Source of the DNA: JAJDGF01 sp031549325
GTDB lineage: Bacteria; Bacillota; Clostridia; Christensenellales; Aristaeellaceae
Reading direction: 5' to 3'
Length of the DNA: 24,852 bases
NCBI GenBank assembly: GCA_031549325.1
Contig: JAVBQA010000101.1
Location: forward strand, 1-24,852
Shown: piece after piece, positions 1 through 5,326 of the stretch
Layout of the letters: the number at the start of each line of letters is the position of its first letter
How positions within the stretch are numbered: position 1 is the first letter of the stretch
Notes under the pieces: generated by a model
What the model was told of the DNA's origin: nothing
The model's input: the letters and a program-made list of their open reading frames with translations, nothing else
Databases searched by the model: none
Program-made: the position numbers and the translations under genes

Positions 1-675
1 GGTGGTGGTTTCCGGATTGCCGTAGGACACGCCCACCTTCTCGCGCAGCTGGTTGATGAAGATGACCATGGCGTTGGTCTTGCTGATGACGCCGGCCAGC
101 TTCCTGAGCGCCTGGGACATCAGCCGGGCCTGCAGACCCACGTGGCTGTCGCCCATGTCGCCCTCGATCTCGGCCTTGGGCACGAGCGCGGCGACCGAGT
201 CCACCACGATGCAATCGATCGCGCCCGAGCGCACCAGCGCCTCGCAGATGTCCAGCGCCTGCTCGCCGTTGTCGGGCTGAGAGATGTAGAGCTCGTCGAT
301 GTCCACGCCCAGCTTCTTGGCGTAGACCGGATCCAGCGCGTGCTCGGCGTCGATGAAGGCGGCGGTGCCGCCCATCTTCTGGGCCTCGGCCACCACATGC
401 AGCGCCAGCGTGGTCTTACCGGACGACTCCGGCCCGTAGATCTCGATGATGCGCCCGCGGGGAAGGCCGCCCACACCCAGCGCGAAGTCCAGATGCAGAC
501 AGCCGGTGGGAATCACTTCAACGTTCATCTTGCTCGCGGCCTCGCCCAGTTTCATCACCGAGCCCTTGCCGAAATCCTTTTCGATCTTGCTCAGCGCCAT
601 GTCCAGCGCCTTTTTGCGCTCATCGCCCTGCTTTTGCGTCACTGGCGCCTTCTCGGGCTTTTTCTCTGCAGCCAT
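1..675 (-). CDS. recA: RecA recombinase, N-terminal 225 residues (cut by window edge)
   Basis: RecA forms the ATP-dependent filament on single-stranded DNA that drives homologous recombination and triggers LexA self-cleavage in the SOS response. The visible 225 residues are collinear with the family. A short charged N-terminus is followed by the monomer-interface helix region, Walker A GPESSGKTT at about residues 81-89, Walker B CIVVDSVAALV at about 155-165, and the DNA-binding loop 2 stretch ending GVSYGNPETTT. The reading frame is intact and simply leaves the window at base 1, so roughly the last third of the protein is missing here. The ATG at 675 gives the normal RecA N-terminus; a GGGAG about ten bases upstream is a modest ribosome site. 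It is divergent from a ComEA-like gene and shares with it an intergenic region that holds a LexA-type box. Identification is certain. Confidence 0.98.
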   Translation of the reverse strand, partial: MAAEKKPEKAPVTQKQGDERKKALDMALSKIEKDFGKGSVMKLGEAASKMNVEVIPTGCLHLDFALGVGGLPRGRIIEIYGPESSGKTTLALHVVAEAQKMGGTAAFIDAEHALDPVYAKKLGVDIDELYISQPDNGEQALDICEALVRSGAIDCIVVDSVAALVPKAEIEGDMGDSHVGLQARLMSQALRKLAGVISKTNAMVIFINQLREKVGVSYGNPETTT

Positions 676-709
676 GCTCAGATGTCACTCCCATCCGCGT
701 AATACCAGT

Positions 710-738
710 AGTTTAGCACAAATACTCCATGGAAACAA
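710..738 (-). promoter_or_regulatory. Candidate recA promoter (extended -10)
   Basis: On the minus strand a -10 TAAACT (710-715) preceded by TGC makes an extended -10, with a weak -35 TTGTTT (733-738) at 17 bp spacing. It sits about 35 bases upstream of the recA ATG. The -35 is poor, so recognition would rest on the extended -10. Confidence 0.5.
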
Positions 739-755
739 GTGATTTAACACAAAAA

Positions 756-769
756 TGAACAGGTGTTCG
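756..769. promoter_or_regulatory. LexA (SOS) operator-like box
   Basis: GAAC-AGGT-GTTC (757-768) has perfect GAAC/GTTC half sites with a four-base spacer, matching the Gram-positive LexA box (CGAAC-RNRY-GTTYG type) in spacer as well as arms. It lies between divergent recA and the ComEA-like gene, upstream of both -35 elements (about 18 bp from that of recA and 15 bp from the other). Placement in front of recA supports a real SOS site; the distance from the promoter cores is larger than usual. Confidence 0.75.
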
Positions 770-783
770 GACTTGGGCGCCGC

Positions 784-813
784 TTGACGAAAACCCGTGA
801 ATGTGACTATAAT
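784..813 (+). promoter_or_regulatory. Sigma-A promoter of the ComEA-like gene
   Basis: -35 TTGACG (784-789), 18 bp spacer, perfect -10 TATAAT (808-813). The start codon at 838 follows about 18 bases after the predicted transcription start, with a strong GGAGGGGG ribosome site between. Confidence 0.8.
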
Positions 814-837
814 GCGGACAAAGAGGAGGGGGCGCGG

Positions 838-1188
838 GTGAAGCATGGAAACGCGCTGGCACTGAGCCTGGCGCTTGTGTTGCTGCTATTGTGCTGCGCC
901 CTCTTTGCGGCCCGTCCCCAGGCGGAGACGGCGCTCGCGCCGCTGCACCCCGAACCCCGGGACGGTTTTCGGCTCGAAGATGGCGTCGTGAAGATCGACA
1001 TCAACCACGCGTCCGAGGCCGCGCTGCGGGAGCTGCCCGGCGTCGGAGAGGTGCTGGCGCAACGGATCGCCCGGTACCGGGCCGAGCATGGCGCGTTTGA
1101 TTCGGTGGACGCGCTGTTGAAGGTGCCGGGCATCGGTCAGGGCAAGCTCTCTGCGATCAGGAACCAGCTGTGCGTCACGCGGGAGTGA
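838..1188 (+). CDS. ComEA-like membrane-anchored helix-hairpin-helix DNA-binding protein
   Basis: A 116-residue protein with an N-terminal membrane anchor (about residues 6-22), a short Pro/Glu-rich linker, and a C-terminal double helix-hairpin-helix domain (about 50-110). The two hairpins are LPGVGEVLAQRI and VPGIGQGKLSAI, preceded by the DINHAS start typical of ComEA. Family members bind incoming double-stranded DNA outside the membrane during transformation. This one lacks the SLBB domain of Bacillus ComEA and is closer in size to short ComEA forms, and no comEC or comEB lies next to it. A role in DNA uptake is therefore inference; a general DNA-binding role is better supported. The GTG at 838 was chosen because GGAGGGGG sits at 824-831; the ORF extends further upstream without a ribosome site. 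It overlaps the convergent small membrane gene by 14 bases. Confidence 0.85.
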   Translation: MKHGNALALSLALVLLLLCCALFAARPQAETALAPLHPEPRDGFRLEDGVVKIDINHASEAALRELPGVGEVLAQRIARYRAEHGAFDSVDALLKVPGIGQGKLSAIRNQLCVTRE

Positions 1189-1360
1189 GCACCGGCGGCA
1201 TGGATGCGCCCAGGTGCAGCAGCATTAGGGCCAGCGTGGTCAGCACGATCAGAAACGCCGCCAGCAGGATGCTCCAGCGCGACTTGACGGCCACGCTGTA
1301 GACCAGGAATCCAACCAGCACGGCGAGCAGCCCATACAGCGCAAACAGTGATCTGAACAT
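1175..1360 (-). CDS. Small two-helix membrane protein, function unknown
   Basis: 61 residues, almost entirely hydrophobic, with two predicted membrane helices (about 5-22 and 30-50) joined by a short basic loop (VKSRWS) and a Pro-rich tail. It begins 12 bases after the dapF stop with a good ribosome site (GAGGAG, five bases from the ATG), so it is almost certainly the second gene of the dapF transcript. I do not recognise the family. Its 3' end overlaps the convergent ComEA-like gene by 14 bases, which argues against a terminator between them. Operon position alone does not tie it to lysine or peptidoglycan synthesis. Confidence 0.75.
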   Translation of the reverse strand: MFRSLFALYGLLAVLVGFLVYSVAVKSRWSILLAAFLIVLTTLALMLLHLGASMPPVLTPA

Positions 1361-1372
1361 ATATGCTCCTCT

Positions 1373-2170
1373 TTACAGCTCCCCGTAAAACGCGATCTCG
1401 GCCGGGCCTTCCATATAGACATGGCCGTCCGCCTCGCTCCATTCGATCTTAAGCGCGCCGCCCTTCAGGGACACGCTGGCTTTGCGCTGGCACAGCCCGT
1501 TTTTCGCGGCGGCCACCAGCGACGCGCAAGCGCCCGAGCCGCAGGCCAGCGTCTCGCCCGAGCCCCGCTCCCACACGCGCACCTCGAGTTGATCGGGCGC
1601 CGCGATCCGCACGAACTCCACGTTGGTGCGCTTTGGGAACAGCTGGTGGTACTCGATGGCCGCCCCCAACCGAAAGAATTTGCCGTCGCCCGGCAGCTCG
1701 TCGGTAAACAGGATGGCGTGAGGGTTGCCCATGTCCACCGTGGTCAGGCGCAGATCCTCGCCCTGGGCGCGGACCTGCTCGTTCACCATGCCGATGACGG
1801 GCGCCCCCATGTCCACCCGCGCGCCCATGCACACGCCGTTTTCCAAGGTCAGTCGCAGCTTCTTCAGCCCCGACTTGGTGACGATGCTGAGCGACTCCTT
1901 TTTGCAGATGCCCGAATCATAGACGTATTTGCCCACGCAGCGCACGCCGTTGCCGCACATCTCGGCTTCGCTGCCGTCGGCGTTGAAGATGCGCATGGCG
2001 GCGTCGGCCTCCGCGCTGGGCTCGATCAGGATCAGCCCGTCAGACCCCACGGAAAAATGGTGCTTGGAGAGCCTGCGAGACAGCGCCGCCGGATCCTCCG
2101 GGGCCTCCTCATGGAAGCAGTCGATGTAGACATAGTCGTTCCCGAGCCCGTGCATCTTCACAAAACGCAT
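1373..2170 (-). CDS. dapF: Diaminopimelate epimerase
   Basis: Converts LL- to meso-diaminopimelate without a cofactor, the last step before meso-DAP enters lysine and peptidoglycan synthesis; cytoplasmic. The 265 residues match the family length. The N-terminus MHGLGNDYVYID is diagnostic. The two catalytic cysteines are present as C72 in MCGNGVRC and C210 in ACGSGAC, preceded by the conserved ERGSGET. The ATG at 2170 (MRFVKMHG) was preferred over an in-frame ATG nine codons upstream because AAAGGAG stands at the right distance from it. A strong promoter lies just upstream, and a perfect 15-bp palindrome overlaps the predicted transcription start. A small membrane protein gene follows after 12 bases. 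Confidence 0.97.
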   Translation of the reverse strand: MRFVKMHGLGNDYVYIDCFHEEAPEDPAALSRRLSKHHFSVGSDGLILIEPSAEADAAMRIFNADGSEAEMCGNGVRCVGKYVYDSGICKKESLSIVTKSGLKKLRLTLENGVCMGARVDMGAPVIGMVNEQVRAQGEDLRLTTVDMGNPHAILFTDELPGDGKFFRLGAAIEYHQLFPKRTNVEFVRIAAPDQLEVRVWERGSGETLACGSGACASLVAAAKNGLCQRKASVSLKGGALKIEWSEADGHVYMEGPAEIAFYGEL

Positions 2171-2187
2171 ATGGTCGCGCTCCTTTG

Positions 2188-2202
2188 ATGGTTTCAAACC
2201 AT
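2188..2202. promoter_or_regulatory. Perfect palindrome over the dapF transcription start
   Basis: ATGGTTT-C-AAACCAT, 7-bp perfect arms around a single base. It lies immediately downstream of the dapF -10 (2207-2212), covering the predicted start point and early leader. Operator-like, or a short leader hairpin. Confidence 0.5.
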
Positions 2203-2206
2203 TTCC

Positions 2207-2235
2207 ATTATATCATGTTCCGGCCCAAAAATAAA
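2207..2235 (-). promoter_or_regulatory. dapF promoter
   Basis: Minus-strand -10 TATAAT (2207-2212) with TGA in front, giving an extended -10. A weak -35 TTTATT lies at 2230-2235 with a 17 bp spacer. The leader to the ATG at 2170 is about 30 bases. Confidence 0.7.
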
Positions 2236-2319
2236 CTTCGCGCCGCGCTATCCTTTGACGGGCGGCTGGGGTCTAATGGGTGCAATGGCGAAGCGCGACA
2301 CCGGTGTTGGAGGGAACGC

Positions 2320-2793
2320 ATGGACAAGCGGGAATTCAACCAGCGGGCGCTGGGGGCGGCCGGGAAGCTGCACCGGATCGCCTACGCGATCCTGATGCGC
2401 GAGGCCGACTGCGAAGATGCCGTGCAGGAGGCGCTGCTGCGCGCCTGGGCCCAAAGGGAGGCCCTGCGACAGCCGGAATTCTTCGAGACTTGGCTCACGC
2501 GCATCCTGATCAACGTCAGCCGCTCGCTGCTGAAAAAGCGCGGCAGCCGCAGGGAGACCGAGCTGGCGGATACAATCCCCGCGCCCAAGCCGCGGGATAT
2601 GGCGCTGCACGAGGCGCTGTGCCGGCTGGACGGAAAACTCCGCCTGCCGCTGGTGATGCAGCACATCGAGGGCTATTCGGTGCAGGAGATATCAGAAATG
2701 CTGAAGCTGCCGCGCTCCACCGTCAAGTGGCGGCTGCACGCGGCGAGACAGAAGCTCCGGGAAACGCTGACGGAAGGGGATGAGGGCACATGA
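2320..2793 (+). CDS. ECF-type RNA polymerase sigma factor
   Basis: 157 residues with the two-domain layout of extracytoplasmic-function sigma factors. Region 2 spans about 10-75 (READCEDAVQEALLRAW, then the WLTRILINVSRS core). Region 4 spans about 100-150, with the helix-turn-helix EGYSVQEISEMLKLPRSTVKWRLHAARQKL (quoted positions about 120-149; key residues S-V-x-E-I-A-like turn and R-S-T-V-K). The ATG at 2320 has GGAGGG in front; the longer upstream frame has no ribosome site and adds no sigma sequence. Its stop overlaps the next start as ATGA, so sigma and the putative membrane anti-sigma are co-translated, the usual arrangement for a signal-responsive ECF pair. I saw no convincing ECF promoter upstream, so autoregulation is not shown. 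Confidence 0.93.
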   Translation: MDKREFNQRALGAAGKLHRIAYAILMREADCEDAVQEALLRAWAQREALRQPEFFETWLTRILINVSRSLLKKRGSRRETELADTIPAPKPRDMALHEALCRLDGKLRLPLVMQHIEGYSVQEISEMLKLPRSTVKWRLHAARQKLRETLTEGDEGT

Positions 2794-4169
2794 AAAACCG
2801 ATTTGAGAACGCCATCCCCGATATGCCGCAGAGCTTCTACGAGCGCATGGAACGCACAATTGAAGGGATGGAGGAACCCATGAAGAAACGGTATAAGGCG
2901 ACCACCGTGCTGGTGGCGACCCTGATCGCGGCGCTGCTGCTGGCCGGGGTGGCGCTGGCGGCGGCCCGAAGCGGCATATTGGATCAGCTGTTTGGCGGCA
3001 GGGCGCCCAGCCCGGAGGCGCAGCAGCTGGTGACGGATGTGAAGAAATCGGTGGAACGGGATGGCGTGACGCTGTCCATCCAGGACTACGTTGTGGATGG
3101 CGACCGCGTGCTGATCTCCTATGCGCTGGAGACAAAGCGCGATGAAGCGCTGCTGTTCACCAGCAATTACGGCACTTCACTGGATGAGGCGCGGAATGTC
3201 CAAGACGACCACGCGATCGTGTTCGCGTTTGGTGGCAGTGTGGATGGAACCAAGCTGCAGGATCGATACCAGGGCACGGTTTGGCTGGACCAGTTTGGGA
3301 AACTGCCGACAGAGCCGTTTGATGTGACCATCAAGGCGTGGGTGATGCGCCCGCTGCGGCCATTGACGGTCTATGCGCTGGTTGATGAGCCGGGCGCCTA
3401 TGAACGGGCAATGACGGCCTATGATCAGCAGGGAAAGCTGGCCATTCATCTGCTGGAGGAACCACAGTCTCGGGTGTGGCTGGCGGATACATGGGTGGCT
3501 TCGGAACAGGATCCAGATTGTCTGGGCGGCCGGGCCAAGCAGTTTGAGCGATTGGGCTATGCGCAGCCGCTCACCGAACTGGAGATCACCATAAAGATCG
3601 ACCCAGCCCGCGCCGCCAAACAGAAGCGCGCCTATCTGGAGAGTGAAACCACTGTTGAGTTCAGCGACTGCACCGTCCGGGTAACCACAGCCAGTGTGAC
3701 AGCCACGATGGCCGATTTTGGCTTCTATCTGAGCCCGAAACGCGCACAGGAAGCGCTCATGCTGCCCGCATACGCGGTGCTGGATGAGACCGGGCGCGAC
3801 CTGACGGGTGGAGCGGGCAGATTGATCTCAGATAACACAACGGAACAAGCGGCGGATGGTCGGGACGTTGGGTACTGGTTCTACGGCGTGGGGGTGCCGC
3901 TGTCCAGGATCCCGGATGTCGTGGTGCTGGCTCCGGTTGTGCTGGACGCGCAGGACAGGCAGATCGGGTACGACATGGAGCACGCCATCCGCCTGCAACT
4001 AAAGGTGATTGGAGGGGAGGAACAACCGGAGGACGAGATGTTCTATACCACGCTGCACGGGCGCTATTACCACAGCCTGCAGCAGTGTTCCGGCATGGAC
4101 AACAACGTGATTGCCACGCCCGAGCAGGTAAAAGAGCGCCTCCCCTGCCCGATCTGTATCTCCCAGTGA
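2790..4169 (+). CDS. Putative membrane anti-sigma factor, DUF4179-like, with C-terminal His-Cys-Cys-Cys module
   Basis: 459 residues. A short cytoplasmic N-terminus (about 1-37, MPQSFYERMERTIEGMEE) is followed by one membrane helix (about 38-58), then a long extracytoplasmic part rich in beta-strand-like sequence. This resembles DUF4179-type proteins encoded after ECF sigma factors in Clostridia, and the ATGA overlap with the sigma gene supports an anti-sigma role: the N-terminus would hold the sigma and the outer part would sense a signal. The last ~45 residues form a separate module with H428, C433, C453 and C456 (YYHSLQQC ... PCPIC), like the module repeated three times in the protein at 12887-14335 and reminiscent of the Ada-type zinc-binding fold. 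The signal sensed is unknown. No classical ZAS (HxxxCxxC) motif is visible in the N-terminus. Confidence 0.8.
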   Translation: MKNRFENAIPDMPQSFYERMERTIEGMEEPMKKRYKATTVLVATLIAALLLAGVALAAARSGILDQLFGGRAPSPEAQQLVTDVKKSVERDGVTLSIQDYVVDGDRVLISYALETKRDEALLFTSNYGTSLDEARNVQDDHAIVFAFGGSVDGTKLQDRYQGTVWLDQFGKLPTEPFDVTIKAWVMRPLRPLTVYALVDEPGAYERAMTAYDQQGKLAIHLLEEPQSRVWLADTWVASEQDPDCLGGRAKQFERLGYAQPLTELEITIKIDPARAAKQKRAYLESETTVEFSDCTVRVTTASVTATMADFGFYLSPKRAQEALMLPAYAVLDETGRDLTGGAGRLISDNTTEQAADGRDVGYWFYGVGVPLSRIPDVVVLAPVVLDAQDRQIGYDMEHAIRLQLKVIGGEEQPEDEMFYTTLHGRYYHSLQQCSGMDNNVIATPEQVKERLPCPICISQ

Positions 4170-4332
4170 TCCTGTCAACCGCAAAGCCGCGGCGGCGGCG
4201 CTGCTCTTCGCGGGCAGCGTTGCCGGGCGGCCTTGTGATGGGTTGAGGTAAGGATCGGGCCGCCGAGAGCGGCGGCACATACGACCTCTAGCCAGCCATG
4301 TGGCACGATTGTGCCAAAGGCCATTGGGGATT

Positions 4333-4384
4333 CTCAAGGGATTCAATCCACTGAGCGGGGGTCTGGGGGCGGAGCCTCCAGACC
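4333..4384. terminator. Two-hairpin intergenic element between convergent genes
   Basis: In the gap 4170-4401, a first small hairpin (CTCA...TGAG around GGATT-C-AATCC, 4333-4355) is followed by a strong one. The second pairs GGTCTGG (4360-4366) with CCAGACC (4378-4384), inner pairing GGGC/GCCT and a GGA loop. There is no T-run on either strand, so it is a candidate bidirectional terminator or a dispersed palindromic element. A related GGGGTCTGGGGC hairpin lies at 10511-10532. Confidence 0.5.
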
Positions 4385-4401
4385 TCCCCTGATGACAAAC
4401 C

Positions 4402-5232
4402 TTACGCGAACAGCTGCACCCAGTACATGACGCCGTTCACCTGGTAGGCGCACACGCCGATGGAGCTGAAGGACGCGCGCAGGATGTTGGCCCTGTGGCC
4501 GGAGGAGCTCATCCAGGCAGCCATGACCTTGTCGGCGTTCTGCTGGCCCTTGGCGATGTTCTCGCCGCGCGCCTTGGCGCTGGCGCTCAGGCCGCGCTGG
4601 CCGTTGGGGCGGGTGTGGCTGAAGCTTGCGACGATCTCCTGGGCGCGCACGCAGGCGGCCGCGGTCAGTTCGCTGTCCACGCTCAGCGGGTTCAGGCCCG
4701 CCTTGGCGCGGTCCATGTTCACCTGGCGCACCACTTCGGCGGCCGCGGAGGACATGCTGGCGCCGGAGGCGTTACCGGCGTTGTTCGTGTTGCCGGTGGT
4801 GTCGCGGCCGGGCTTCCGGGTGGGCTTGGGGCAGTTGCCGGTGGTGCAGTTGCCGGTGGTGCGGTTGCCGGTGGTGCGGTTGCCGGTGGTGCAGTTGCCC
4901 GCGTTGTTGTTGCTGGTTCCGCAGGAGCCGCTCACGCAGCTGTTGGTGCTGCCGCAGTTGGCGCCGGCGCAGCTCGGGTTGTTGGCGCAGTTGCGGCCGG
5001 TGCAGCCGGTGCTCGGGCAGTTCGCGGACGAGCAGCGGGCGCTGTTGCGGGTGGCGGAGGGGCAATTGCCGGTGGTGCAGTTGGCGTTGTTGTTTGCGGT
5101 GTTGCAGCCGGGGGTCGAGGTCATGGTCCAGCCACCAAACTGGGACGTGGCGGAAAACCTGTTCGCCGCGCTCGCGCTCATCGGAAGGGCAATCATCGTC
5201 ATAACCAGAAGAACCAGGACTAGCTTTCTCAT
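4402..5232 (-). CDS. Secreted CAP-domain (SCP/PR-1-like) protein with Cys/Asn/Thr pentad repeats
   Basis: 276 residues in three parts. Residues 1-22 are a signal peptide (basic start, LVLVLLVMTMIAL core, SASA cleavage region). Residues about 40-150 are low-complexity and rich in Cys, Asn, Thr, Ser and Gly, with 14 cysteines, many exactly five residues apart (CTTGNC, CSSANC, CPSTGC, CTGRNC, CAGANC), plus four TTGN[R/C] units in tandem. Residues about 158-276 are a CAP domain with H206 (SHTRPNG), E224 (GENIAKG), H246 (SGHRANIL) and a closing YWVQLF strand. CAP domains of the YkwD group occur in Firmicute envelope and spore proteins; their chemistry is mostly unproven. The Cys pentads are unusual and suggest disulphide cross-linking or metal binding outside the cell. 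A good promoter and a palindrome stand upstream; GAGGTG precedes the ATG at a rather long distance. Confidence 0.9.
   Translation of the reverse strand: MRKLVLVLLVMTMIALPMSASAANRFSATSQFGGWTMTSTPGCNTANNNANCTTGNCPSATRNSARCSSANCPSTGCTGRNCANNPSCAGANCGSTNSCVSGSCGTSNNNAGNCTTGNRTTGNRTTGNCTTGNCPKPTRKPGRDTTGNTNNAGNASGASMSSAAAEVVRQVNMDRAKAGLNPLSVDSELTAAACVRAQEIVASFSHTRPNGQRGLSASAKARGENIAKGQQNADKVMAAWMSSSGHRANILRASFSSIGVCAYQVNGVMYWVQLFA
4834..4893. repeat. Four tandem 15-bp repeats in the CAP-protein gene
   Basis: Four consecutive units of GTTGCCGGTGGTGC[A/G] at 4834-4848, 4849-4863, 4864-4878 and 4879-4893, differing only at the last base, with a fifth partial unit after. On the coding (minus) strand each encodes one [C/R]TTGN pentad. 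A further related unit lies near 5066-5080. Near-identity at the DNA level indicates recent slippage or duplication. Confidence 0.9.
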
Positions 5233-5260
5233 CTGTTGTTACACCTCGCTGAAATAGTTT

Positions 5261-5274
5261 TGAAATATATTTCA
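5261..5274. promoter_or_regulatory. Perfect 14-bp palindrome at the CAP-gene transcription start
   Basis: TGAAATATATTTCA is self-complementary over 14 bases and lies directly downstream of the -10 (5281-5286), covering the predicted start point. It is AT-rich in GC-rich surroundings. A repressor operator is possible. Confidence 0.5.
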
Positions 5275-5280
5275 TGGCAA

Positions 5281-5309
5281 AGTGTAGCAAGACAGCCGAA
5301 AAAAGTCAA
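5281..5309 (-). promoter_or_regulatory. Sigma-A promoter of the CAP-protein gene
   Basis: Minus-strand -35 TTGACT (5304-5309), exact 17 bp spacer, -10 TACACT (5281-5286). It lies between the stop of the helicase gene (5327) and the CAP gene, so the latter can be expressed on its own. Confidence 0.75.
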
Positions 5310-5326
5310 GGCATTTTATGGAATTA

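Noticed and set aside
2320..4169. Horizontal transfer of the sigma/anti-sigma pair
   Set aside because: Base composition and ribosome sites are similar to the neighbours, and no mobile-element remnants or tRNA flank it.
4495..5257. Val/Gly/Ala-repeat frames on the plus strand opposite the CAP gene
   Set aside because: They are products of the 15-bp repeats read on the other strand; the minus-strand frame has a signal peptide and an intact CAP domain.
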